This document shows positions 1 to 5,122 of a DNA stretch of 5,122 nt, piece after piece. Location: the NCBI GenBank assembly GCA_934418055.1, contig CAKRWX010000192.1, positions 1 through 5,122 on the forward strand. Direction: 5' to 3'. The notes under the pieces were generated by a model, which saw only the letters and a program-made list of their open reading frames with translations, was not told the origin of the DNA and made no database searches. Both the position numbers and the translations under genes were made by a program. How positions within the stretch are numbered: the first letter of the stretch is position 1; every line of letters starts with the position of its first letter. The stretch is from an uncultured Lachnospiraceae bacterium. Its GTDB lineage: Bacteria; Bacillota; Clostridia; Lachnospirales; Lachnospiraceae.

Positions 1-26
1 CAAAACGGGGCATTTCATTGTTCTTT

Positions 27-41
27 CGGCCCTGCTGGCCG
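27..41. repeat. Short GC-rich inverted repeat
   Basis: CGGCC at 27-31 and GGCCG at 37-41 form a perfect 5-bp stem with a 5-base loop (CTGCT). It would lie about 15-30 bases into the leader of the transcript made from the promoter at 65-93. No U-run follows on either strand, so it does not look like a terminator. It could be a small leader hairpin or chance. Confidence 0.25.
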
Positions 42-48
42 CAATACG

Positions 49-59
49 GGTAATTTACC
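49..59. promoter_or_regulatory. Palindrome at the predicted start site, possible operator
   Basis: GGTAA-T-TTACC is a perfect 5-bp-arm inverted repeat with a one-base centre. It covers the predicted +1 of the leftward promoter at 65-93, where a repressor would block transcription. The length is modest, so chance is possible. Confidence 0.3.
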
Positions 60-64
60 ACGAC

Positions 65-93
65 AGTATACCATTAATTTTCATCAGGTGCAA
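65..93 (-). promoter_or_regulatory. Sigma-A-type promoter with extended -10, firing leftward
   Basis: On the minus strand the -35 box TTGCAC (88-93) is separated by exactly 17 bases from the -10 box TATACT (65-70), which is preceded by TGG, an extended -10 TGn. Both boxes are close to the sigma-70/sigma-A consensus (TTGACA, TATAAT). The expected start is near position 58. It lies downstream of the operon terminator and points out of the left edge, so it would serve a separate same-strand gene not in the window. This is pattern matching only. Confidence 0.6.
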
Positions 94-124
94 GGCAAGC
101 AAGGGCACGCACCATAATTTTCAT
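71..124. repeat. Two near-identical AT-rich direct repeats near the leftward promoter
   Basis: CCATTAATTTTCAT (71-84) and CCATAATTTTCAT (112-124) differ by one inserted T and sit 41 bp apart at their left ends, close to four helical turns. The first lies inside the -35/-10 spacer of the promoter and the second about 20 bp upstream of the -35 box. That placement would suit two copies of a regulator site, but the sequences are short and AT-rich. Confidence 0.25.
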
Positions 125-152
125 AAAATCGTTAGAATTAGCCCGAAGAACG

Positions 153-197
153 GCAAAAACACGGCAGCCTGCCTTTTACAGTCTGCCGTGTTTTTGC
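153..197 (-). terminator. Intrinsic terminator of the operon
   Basis: A perfect 15-bp inverted repeat (153-167 and 183-197; arm GCAAAAACACGGCAG) has a 15-base loop. Read on the minus strand it begins 23 bp after the stop codon of the dehydratase gene. The stem ends in a GC-rich base ACGGCAG/CTGCCGT followed by GTTTTTGC, a typical U-tract. The A-run on the opposite arm means it could also work on the plus strand, so it may be bidirectional. Confidence 0.88.
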
Positions 198-220
198 TAT
201 ATGTTACATATAAGAGAGAG

Positions 221-1420
221 TTACAGCCCTTTTTCGTTTCTGTCAACCGTTACATGCATCAGTGCATTGTCCATTGCTTCCTGGGTCATTTCCTGACCAA
301 GTCCCGGCAGCTCCGGAACGGTGTAAATACCCTTGACCGGCTGGTAATCGTACTTGCACAGTCTGGTCAGATCCGGCTGAGTGCTGCGGAAGTGATGCTC
401 ATGGATGCAGAAGTTCGGAATTGCTGCCTCGATATGGAGTGCTGCTGCAGTAGAAATCGGGGATCCTGCGCAGTGAGCCTGTACCGTTACATCAAATACC
501 TGTGCCATGTCACAGATCTTCTTGGACTCAGTAAGACCGCCGCAGTTACAGATATCCGGCTGTAACAGCTGTACGTTGTTCTCCACGAAGTTGTTCATGT
601 AATGCCAGCGTCCATAGAGACGTTCGCCGCTGGCGATCGGAGTTTTCACCTTGTCGTGAACCGCTTTCTGCATCATCGGGTTCATCGGGATAACCGGCTC
701 CTCCAGAGCCATAACTTTATACTTGTCACACAGCTCGCCGATCATAACCGCGCTGACTGCATCGGTACGACAATGGTTCTCCACGATCAGGTCAAAGTCA
801 TATCCAAGGTCACGGACCGCTTTCATACGATCCTCTACCATCTTCATGAAGGCTCTGGACGGAATGCCCTCGCACTCACTCTTCGGCAGATGAGTTCCAT
901 CCGGTCCGATCTGGGTAAAGTCGATCTTGATGGCATCGTAGCCGTCATCCAGCGCATATTTTGCGATCATGCGATACTCTTCCGGTTTGCCGTAAGGTCC
1001 AATCTTGTCGCACCAGCCAAACTGCAGCTGAGAAGCGTAGGAACGCATCTGGCTTCTGAACTTGCCGCCCATTAACTGATAACACGGAACATTTAATGCC
1101 TTGCCCTTGATATCCCACAGCGCAATATCGATTGCACTGATGCCTGCAAATACAATGGCGCCGCCGCCCATGCCCCAGAAGCTGGACTTAAACATCTTGT
1201 TCCAGATTACTTCAATATTCATCGGATCCATGCCCACGATCAGGCCGGCCAGATCTTTTACCATGCCGAAAGCCGCGGTACTTCCGATTCCGAATGCGAT
1301 ACCGGCTTCTCCATCGCCGTAAATGCCTTCATCGGTATAAATACGGCACACGATCGGTTTTCTCTGCCATCTCTGGGAGCCGGCATCCAGCATAAACACA
1401 TCTACTTTTGTAATTTTCAT
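221..1420 (-). CDS. Enolase-superfamily (mandelate racemase / acid-sugar dehydratase-like) enzyme
   Basis: This 399-residue protein has the normal full length for the mandelate racemase group of the enolase superfamily: an N-terminal capping domain (about 1-120, ending in SAIDIALWDIKGKALNVP) and a TIM-barrel domain. Visible catalytic residues are E214 in VENH, E240 in LEEPV and E266 in SGER as the three Mg2+ ligands, H216 two residues after the first ligand, D289 in QPDICNCGG paired with H316 in QAHCAG, and E341 in IHEHH. The second barrel strand reads K165-I-D167, not the KxK of muconate cycloisomerases. A His/His arrangement of this kind is known from D-galactonate dehydratase, where it removes water to give a 2-keto-3-deoxy acid. 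The exact substrate cannot be read from sequence. ATG 1418-1420 is preceded by AGGAGG eight bases upstream. It is the last gene of the transporter operon, 42 bp after tctA, and so is likely the first catabolic step for the imported acid. An unusual point is Glu in the first metal position, where galactonate dehydratase has Asp. Confidence 0.9.
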   Translation of the reverse strand: MKITKVDVFMLDAGSQRWQRKPIVCRIYTDEGIYGDGEAGIAFGIGSTAAFGMVKDLAGLIVGMDPMNIEVIWNKMFKSSFWGMGGGAIVFAGISAIDIALWDIKGKALNVPCYQLMGGKFRSQMRSYASQLQFGWCDKIGPYGKPEEYRMIAKYALDDGYDAIKIDFTQIGPDGTHLPKSECEGIPSRAFMKMVEDRMKAVRDLGYDFDLIVENHCRTDAVSAVMIGELCDKYKVMALEEPVIPMNPMMQKAVHDKVKTPIASGERLYGRWHYMNNFVENNVQLLQPDICNCGGLTESKKICDMAQVFDVTVQAHCAGSPISTAAALHIEAAIPNFCIHEHHFRSTQPDLTRLCKYDYQPVKGIYTVPELPGLGQEMTQEAMDNALMHVTVDRNEKGL

Positions 1421-1462
1421 CTGACAATCCTCCTGTACGTTTGTTATTTCCTACGGCGTCTT

Positions 1463-2953
1463 TTACGCTTTCTTTGTTCTTTTCTTAATCAGAGCTGCAA
1501 TAAACGGGAAGAAGAAGCTTAACAGCGCAATGATTACGATGGTCAGGGTAAGCGGCTGGGTATAAAGGAAATTCCAGGAACCCTTGCTTGCGATCAGCTC
1601 CTGTCTTAAGTTGTTCTCCGTCATGGATCCCAGCACCATAGCCACGATCATCGGTGCGGTCGGGATCTTGAATTTGTAGCAGAAGTAGCCAATCAGGCCA
1701 AATACGATCAGCACGAGCACATCAAATGGGTTGGTGGCCAGTGCGAATACACCAGTTACACAGAATGCCAGGATGATTCCTGCCAGCAGTTCCTCCGGAA
1801 CCGAAAGGATGGTCTTCATATAACGAAGGGTGAAGATTCCAAGAGGAGCCATGATAATGTTCGCAATGATGATGGAAATAAACAGGCCATAAATGATATC
1901 CGGATGCTCAGTAAAGAATACCGGGCCGGTTCTCATGCCATGAATCATAATTGCGCCAAGGAACAATGCGGAAGTGGAGTTTCCAGGAACACCCAGTGCC
2001 AGAAGCGGTACCAGGGAACCACCGGTTACTGCGTTGTTGGCTGCCTCAGGAGCCGCAACACCGTTGACGTTGCCATGTCCGAAGGAATCCGGATCACCAG
2101 ACAGTTTCTTCTCAATATCGTAGGCCATGAAAGTTGCTACGTTGGTTCCTGCGCCCGGGATGATGCCGACGATGGTTCCGATCACGGAAGCTCTCAGCCA
2201 TACCGGAAACTGACGAGCACATTCCTTCCAGCCAATCCAGACATTGTCAACTGCCGGCATAGTGTTTGTCGTTTTCACGTTCTTGCAGGCTTCTGCAGTC
2301 TTCATAACGGATACGATACCAAACAGACCGATCAGGGATGCAACCAGGCTGATGCCGCTCAGTAAGTTCACACTTCCAAAGGTCAGACGCGGAGTACCAT
2401 TCTGCGGATCCATACCGATGACTGCGATCAGAAGACCGATCATACCGGAAAGAAGTCCTTTCGGAATGTTGTCGCCGCTGATGCTGGTAATGCAGGCAAT
2501 ACCTAACAGGGAAATTGCGAAATACTCACCAGGACCAAACTTTAACGCGAAATCCGCAAGTACCGGGGTTAAAAACATCAGCACCAGGGCGCTGAACAAT
2601 CCGCCAAAGACACTGGCCATGGTGGAAGTTCCAAGGGCTTTGCCCGCCTGCCCCTGTTTCGCCAGCGGATAACCATCCAGCGTTGTCGCGAAACTGGAGA
2701 TGGTTCCCGGGATACCAAGTAAAATTGCGGAAATAGAACCGCCGTAAATCGAAGAACAGTAGATTGCTGCCAGGAAGGCAAGTCCCACACTCGGCTGCAT
2801 GCCAAAGGTCATCGGCACCATCAGCGCAATCGCCATATTACCGGTCAGGCCCGGAAGAGCTCCGATCACCAGTCCGACTACACAGCCCAGAACCAGGAAC
2901 AGCAGCACCATCGGCGAAGCTACCGTCTGAAATCCTAAGAAAATACTGGACAT
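1463..2953 (-). CDS. tctA: Tripartite tricarboxylate transporter, large membrane subunit TctA
   Basis: This is the large permease subunit of a TTT-family secondary transporter in the cytoplasmic membrane; it forms the translocation path for a carboxylate delivered by TctC. The 496 residues match the usual length of about 500 and are almost entirely hydrophobic segments. Family signatures are intact and duplicated in the two halves: GALPGLTGNMAIAL at about 31-44, the IYGGSISAILLGIPGT stretch at about 69-84 with DGYPLAKQGQAGKALG soon after, then GIIPGAGTNVATFMAYD near 262-280 and GVAAPEAANNAVTGGS near 295-312, followed by LALGVPGNSTSALFLGA. The tail is basic (KKRTKKA). The ATG at 2953 has GGAG-type ribosome binding sequence upstream and lies 28 bp after tctB. 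Family assignment is secure; the transported substrate is not determined by this subunit's sequence. The adjacent dehydratase suggests a sugar acid (inference). Confidence 0.96.
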   Translation of the reverse strand: MSSIFLGFQTVASPMVLLFLVLGCVVGLVIGALPGLTGNMAIALMVPMTFGMQPSVGLAFLAAIYCSSIYGGSISAILLGIPGTISSFATTLDGYPLAKQGQAGKALGTSTMASVFGGLFSALVLMFLTPVLADFALKFGPGEYFAISLLGIACITSISGDNIPKGLLSGMIGLLIAVIGMDPQNGTPRLTFGSVNLLSGISLVASLIGLFGIVSVMKTAEACKNVKTTNTMPAVDNVWIGWKECARQFPVWLRASVIGTIVGIIPGAGTNVATFMAYDIEKKLSGDPDSFGHGNVNGVAAPEAANNAVTGGSLVPLLALGVPGNSTSALFLGAIMIHGMRTGPVFFTEHPDIIYGLFISIIIANIIMAPLGIFTLRYMKTILSVPEELLAGIILAFCVTGVFALATNPFDVLVLIVFGLIGYFCYKFKIPTAPMIVAMVLGSMTENNLRQELIASKGSWNFLYTQPLTLTIVIIALLSFFFPFIAALIKKRTKKA

Positions 2954-2981
2954 TTTCTCTCCACTCCTTTCTCACATGCTT

Positions 2982-3416
2982 TTAGAAAAACAGGCCCATA
3001 AATCTTACATGGAATAACTGTGTAAATGCCAGATACAAACCGATGCTGATCAGCAGATCGGTCGGAATCAGAACCTTCCAGTTCCGGTATCCCAGCGTTA
3101 CGGATGTCGCTAACATCATCAGGAACGTCGGGATTACATAGCCCACATACTGGAACAGGAAATAGTATGCGAACAGATATACTACGATCAGGGCAACCGA
3201 TTTATAGGAAATCTTTTTCTTATCCTGCTGCTCTGGTTCTTTTTTCGGCACAGCCTTAAAAGAACCAGCCAGAATCAGGATACCTAAAATCACGATGGCC
3301 GCGCTGACCAGCTTTGGGTACGATCCTGCAGCACCAGGAAGGCCCTGAAAATATACAAATGCTGCAATTCCTAAGACGATCGCGCCAATTCCAAGTCCAC
3401 AGTCTTTTTTACCCAC
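2982..3416 (-). CDS. tctB: Tripartite tricarboxylate transporter, small membrane subunit TctB
   Basis: A 144-residue membrane protein of the typical TctB size. Hydrophobic segments lie at about 8-24, 36-53, 74-91, 94-109 and 115-136, with a charged cytoplasm-type loop (PKKEPEQQDKKK) at 57-68. The GSYPKL stretch (31-36) and LGYRNWK (108-114) resemble conserved TctB positions; sequence conservation in this family is otherwise low, so position between tctC and tctA is strong support. It accompanies TctA in the membrane; its mechanistic role is poorly understood. The start is GTG (3414-3416), chosen because AGGAGG sits eight bases upstream and because it begins 15 bp after the tctC stop. The C-terminus ends VRFMGLFF. 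Confidence 0.93.
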   Translation of the reverse strand: MGKKDCGLGIGAIVLGIAAFVYFQGLPGAAGSYPKLVSAAIVILGILILAGSFKAVPKKEPEQQDKKKISYKSVALIVVYLFAYYFLFQYVGYVIPTFLMMLATSVTLGYRNWKVLIPTDLLISIGLYLAFTQLFHVRFMGLFF

Positions 3417-3431
3417 AGTGTATTCCTCCTT
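3417..3431 (-). promoter_or_regulatory. Ribosome binding site that fixes the GTG start of tctB
   Basis: On the minus strand AAGGAGG (about 3424-3430) follows the tctC stop codon almost immediately and stands eight bases before GTG at 3416. This strong site supports the non-ATG start and fills nearly the whole intergenic gap, so ribosomes ending tctC could reinitiate on tctB. Confidence 0.75.
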
Positions 3432-4487
3432 TTATTCCTGCAGAAGATCCTGAATGGATTCCATATTCTTATAATCCTCATCCAGCATAGCCTTGAAGTC
3501 TGCTGAATTTGCATAGGTGATCGGAAGTCCGCTGTTTGCGAACTGCTCTTTTACTTCATCAGAGTTCATAACGGATTCCATGGTATCGGACAGATACTGA
3601 ACAATCTCATCCGGAGTACCGGCCGGAACGCCAAGACCTCTATAAGAACCATAAGTAAAGTCAATGCCGCTTTCCTTTAAGGTAGGAACATCCGGAAGGT
3701 TTTCACTTCTCTCGTCAGAACAGATAGCCAGAACCTTGATCTTGCCCTGATCGATCAGGGAAGCTGCGCCTGCGTAGGTGGTAAAGCCAACCTCTGCATG
3801 TCCGCCTGCCAGCTGTACGGTCTGCTCAGATGCGCCATTGGTGTGCATATACTCAAACTGAACACCAGTCTTCTGGGAGAATAACAGGCTTGCAATGTGA
3901 TGGGAAGTAGAGAAACCAGGTGTGGTATTCAGTAACTCTCTCTTCTTTCCTTCTTCTACGAACTGGTCGATGGTCTCAATTCCGGAATCTGCGGATGCTA
4001 CGATGATCTCCGGGTCGAAGCAGTACTCTGCAACCGGGATGATGGAATCCATATCGTAGGTAGTCGTTCCGCTGAGAACGTTGGTAACATAAGAAGAAGT
4101 CATAGCCAGAAGTGTGTAGCCGTCCGGTTTGGAGTTTGCTACATAGGTCTGTCCAATAACTGCGCCGCCGCCCTCTTTATTCAGAACGCTGACCGGCTGT
4201 CCCAGTTCTTTCTCCATCTCCTGAGCCAGGATTCGACAGGAAAGGTCTACGTTGCCGCCTGCGGTAAACGGTACAACCAGGTCAATGGATTTGGTCGGGT
4301 AATCTGCCGGAGCCGCTGCTTTTCCGCTGTCATCTGCTGCCTTGGTATCTGCGGCTGCTTCTGTAGCAGCTGCGCTGCTGTCTGACTTCGGTGCCTCAGT
4401 TGCAGTGTTTCCACCATCGGAACATCCGGATAATGCAAGAACTGCTGCTGCCATCATAGCCATTACCTTCAGATTTCTTTTTTTCAT
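3432..4487 (-). CDS. tctC: Tripartite tricarboxylate transporter, substrate-binding lipoprotein TctC (Bug family)
   Basis: This is the extracytoplasmic receptor that captures a carboxylate for TctA/TctB. The 351 residues start with a lipoprotein signal: basic MKKRNLK, a hydrophobic core, and the lipobox LSGC with Cys22 as the lipid-anchored residue. Residues 23-62 are a low-complexity Ala/Ser/Thr/Asp linker, typical of Gram-positive surface-tethered receptors. The Bug/TctC domain follows: YPTKSIDLVVPFTAGG (63-78), then D81 and R85, the NKEGGGAVIGQ loop, KPDGYTLLAM, the AGGHAEVGFTTY segment and the VPTLKESGID / YRGLGVPAGTPDEI region near the end. Length is close to the family norm once the linker is allowed for. 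ATG 4485-4487 has GAGAGGG about six bases upstream. It is the first gene of the operon, downstream of a LysR-type gene with its own terminator. Specificity cannot be predicted from these motifs. Confidence 0.95.
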   Translation of the reverse strand: MKKRNLKVMAMMAAAVLALSGCSDGGNTATEAPKSDSSAAATEAAADTKAADDSGKAAAPADYPTKSIDLVVPFTAGGNVDLSCRILAQEMEKELGQPVSVLNKEGGGAVIGQTYVANSKPDGYTLLAMTSSYVTNVLSGTTTYDMDSIIPVAEYCFDPEIIVASADSGIETIDQFVEEGKKRELLNTTPGFSTSHHIASLLFSQKTGVQFEYMHTNGASEQTVQLAGGHAEVGFTTYAGAASLIDQGKIKVLAICSDERSENLPDVPTLKESGIDFTYGSYRGLGVPAGTPDEIVQYLSDTMESVMNSDEVKEQFANSGLPITYANSADFKAMLDEDYKNMESIQDLLQE

Positions 4488-4595
4488 AGCGATCCCTCTC
4501 TTTTCTTAATGTTATTTTTTGCCGTTCAGGCTTTTGTTTGTTTTGTACTTTTTTCTCATTAATTTTGTCTTTTTTTGTATCTTTTAACTATCATC

Positions 4596-4624
4596 ATCTT
4601 AGCACATTGCGTTTCTTTTGAGAA
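4596..4624 (-). promoter_or_regulatory. Probable promoter of the tctCBA-dehydratase operon
   Basis: On the minus strand TTCTCA (4619-4624, four of six to TTGACA) is 17 bases from TAAGAT (4596-4601, four of six to TATAAT), and the -10 box is preceded by TGC, an extended -10. Start would be near 4589, giving a leader of about 100 nt that is strongly A-rich and unstructured. The weak -35 box fits a promoter needing an activator. The terminator after the LysR gene makes a promoter in this 180-bp gap necessary; the exact boxes are my best reading. Confidence 0.5.
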
Positions 4625-4643
4625 ATATCTATAAACAATGTGC
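4602..4643. promoter_or_regulatory. Perfect dyad flanking the tctC promoter, possible LysR operator
   Basis: GCACATTG (4602-4609) and CAATGTGC (4636-4643) are perfect 8-bp inverted arms 26 bp apart. The proximal arm abuts the -10 box in the spacer; the distal arm lies about 47-54 bp upstream of the predicted start. Half-sites 34 bp apart would lie roughly on one face of the helix, as expected for a dimer or tetramer regulator. A smaller inverted repeat, TTTCT-TTTG-AGAAA (4612-4625), lies between and overlaps the -35 box. Binding by the adjacent LysR protein is an inference. Confidence 0.45.
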
Positions 4644-4669
4644 CTATAACATAAACTTATCGCAGCAAA

Positions 4670-4720
4670 AAAGAAAGCCCAAAAGGTTATGGCCACTCAT
4701 TCACCTTTTGGACTTTCTTT
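4670..4720 (-). terminator. Intrinsic terminator of the LysR-type gene
   Basis: An 18-bp inverted repeat (4670-4687 with 4703-4720) with a single mismatch, which is a G-U pair in RNA, has a 15-base loop. On the minus strand it begins at the base right after the LysR stop codon TAG (4721-4723) and ends CTTTCTTTTTTGC, a U-tract. It separates the regulator from the transporter operon. The plus strand also carries a T-rich downstream arm, so some bidirectional activity is possible. Confidence 0.82.
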
Positions 4721-4945
4721 CTATGCCAATGTTTTATTTGATTTTTTCGCCATCTTCACAAATCCCTGCGCGGCCGCGGACAGGTTTTTCTCCAGATACC
4801 CAACCGCCAGTGTCCGGACCGCATCCGGGCTGTTGATGGAATAATATACGATTTCTTCATGGTTCGCTGTTTTTTCTACCGAGGAAGGTACAAAACCGAT
4901 TCCCATGCCATTTCCAACCATGGCATTCAGGCTTTCGCAGGAATT
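4721..4945 (-). CDS. LysR-type transcriptional regulator, C-terminal fragment (5' part missing)
   Basis: About 75 residues of the effector-binding domain are present: NSCESLNAMVGNGMGIGFVP matches the LysR substrate-domain signature (the stretch before the conserved glycine-rich turn and proline). A strand-helix tail follows, with AVRTLAVGYLEKN and SAAAQGFVKMAKK as the usual last helix, and the stop is TAG at 4721-4723. A full LysR protein has about 300 residues with an N-terminal helix-turn-helix; that part should lie to the right but is absent. The frame stays open only to a stop at 4994-4996, and the residues beyond 4948 (FLSN upstream) stop resembling the family. An internal ATG at 4919-4921 is not the true start. 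It is either a disrupted gene or a gene cut by a misjoined contig. It precedes the tct operon on the same strand and is the likely regulator of it. Confidence 0.8.
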   Translation of the reverse strand, partial: NSCESLNAMVGNGMGIGFVPSSVEKTANHEEIVYYSINSPDAVRTLAVGYLEKNLSAAAQGFVKMAKKSNKTLA

Positions 4946-5122
4946 GGATAAAAACGAAGTAGTCGGCCAAGCTCTACAAAACCTAGTCGCAAATTACACA
5001 GAAAACGGAAAACTCTCTGATGATGATAAAATAGCTAAAAAATCATTAGAAAAAATGGTTGGAGAAGAAATTAATCTTGATGAATTAGCACAAGAATACG
5101 CAGCATCGTCTAAAAATGAATC
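4941..5122 (+). CDS. Partial AT-rich ORF on the opposite strand, unidentified, running off the right edge
   Basis: From about 4941 the plus strand is open to the window end (60 full codons, no stop), with codon use rich in AAA, GAA, GAT and TTA, and G+C about 34% by hand count, unlike the operon. The product is charged and helical, beginning ELDKNEVVGQALQNLV, then a LSDDDKIAKK segment, and MVGEEINLDELAQEYAASS near the end. The ALxxL / SDDDK / GEExxxDEL layout loosely recalls small VbhA-type antitoxins that accompany Fic toxins, but the expected (S/T)xxxE(G/N) inhibitory motif is not present in proper form, so I do not assign it. No start can be fixed: TTG 4944 lacks a clear ribosome site, and ATGs at 4905 and 4920 lie inside LysR sequence. 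The right-hand end is missing. Confidence 0.45.

Larger units (their letters stand above)
1..150. other. Intergenic edge region, no recognisable gene
   Basis: This stretch beyond the operon terminator has no convincing coding frame on either strand; the longest minus-strand readings are interrupted or run off the edge without a Shine-Dalgarno sequence. It contains a promoter-like element, two near-identical AT-rich direct repeats and two short inverted repeats (described separately). An example of the weak coding potential is a 16-codon minus-strand frame starting at 124, which stops at once. The region reads as the upstream control region of a transcription unit that continues leftward out of the window. 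Confidence 0.6.

Noticed and set aside
188..565. 125-codon plus-strand frame opposite the dehydratase gene
   Set aside because: It begins inside the terminator stem, lacks a ribosome site, has a Cys/Arg-rich composition unlike a real protein, and lies antisense to a well-supported gene.
602..1322. Two plus-strand frames (602-1075 and 1101-1322) opposite the dehydratase
   Set aside because: Both are shadows of the strongly conserved minus-strand enzyme; neither has a recognisable motif or start signal.
1446..1470. Possible terminator hairpin between tctA and the dehydratase gene
   Set aside because: Only a 4-bp GCGT/ACGC stem is present and no U-run follows; too weak to end transcription.
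1904..2985. Several overlapping frames on both strands within tctA
   Set aside because: They overlap the tctA coding sequence, whose family motifs are unambiguous, and their translations look like random out-of-frame sequence.
4247..4438. 63-codon minus-strand frame inside tctC
   Set aside because: It is an out-of-frame reading of the Ala-rich linker region of tctC, rich in Gln/Arg because of the repeated codon pattern.
4618..4836. 72-codon plus-strand frame across the LysR terminator
   Set aside because: It runs through the promoter dyad and terminator hairpin and into antisense LysR sequence, with no ribosome site.
4905..5122. Single plus-strand gene starting at ATG 4905 or 4920
   Set aside because: The first part of such a frame is antisense to the conserved LysR C-terminal region, so a start there would be a product of the junction rather than a native gene start.

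Overview
The window carries one compact operon on the minus strand plus fragments at both edges. The organism looks like a Gram-positive anaerobe of the class Clostridia, probably a Lachnospiraceae-type gut bacterium (for example the Enterocloster/Hungatella sort). The reasons are a lipoprotein-type solute receptor with an LSGC lipobox, AGGAGG-type ribosome binding sites, roughly half G+C in the genes, and AT-rich promoter DNA. The taxonomic call is an inference.

Layout, read in the direction of transcription (right to left): the C-terminal part of a LysR-type regulator (4721 to about 4945) is followed directly by its own intrinsic terminator (4670-4720). Next comes a promoter and dyad region (about 4589-4643), then tctC (3432-4487, substrate receptor), tctB (2982-3416, small membrane subunit), tctA (1463-2953, large membrane subunit) and an enolase-superfamily acid-sugar-dehydratase-like enzyme (221-1420). 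A perfect 15-bp-stem terminator (153-197) closes the operon. The gaps between the four genes are 15, 28 and 42 bp, each with a good Shine-Dalgarno sequence and no terminator, so they are very likely co-transcribed. To the left of the terminator, positions 1-150 hold no recognisable gene. They do hold a convincing minus-strand promoter (65-93) with a palindrome at the expected start site, so another same-strand transcription unit probably starts at the left edge.

How it works together: TctC binds a carboxylate outside the membrane, TctA/TctB import it, and the enolase-superfamily enzyme probably dehydrates it to a 2-keto-3-deoxy acid. This suggests a sugar acid (aldonate, aldarate or uronate-like) as substrate. 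The LysR protein is the obvious candidate regulator.

The right edge is odd. The LysR reading is lost at about 4941-4950, and the last ~180 bases are AT-rich (about 34% G+C by hand count) and open for coding on the opposite strand. This is either a real insertion or rearrangement, or an assembly chimera. I found no CRISPR array, RNA gene, insertion sequence or clearly new system; the operon itself is a known type.
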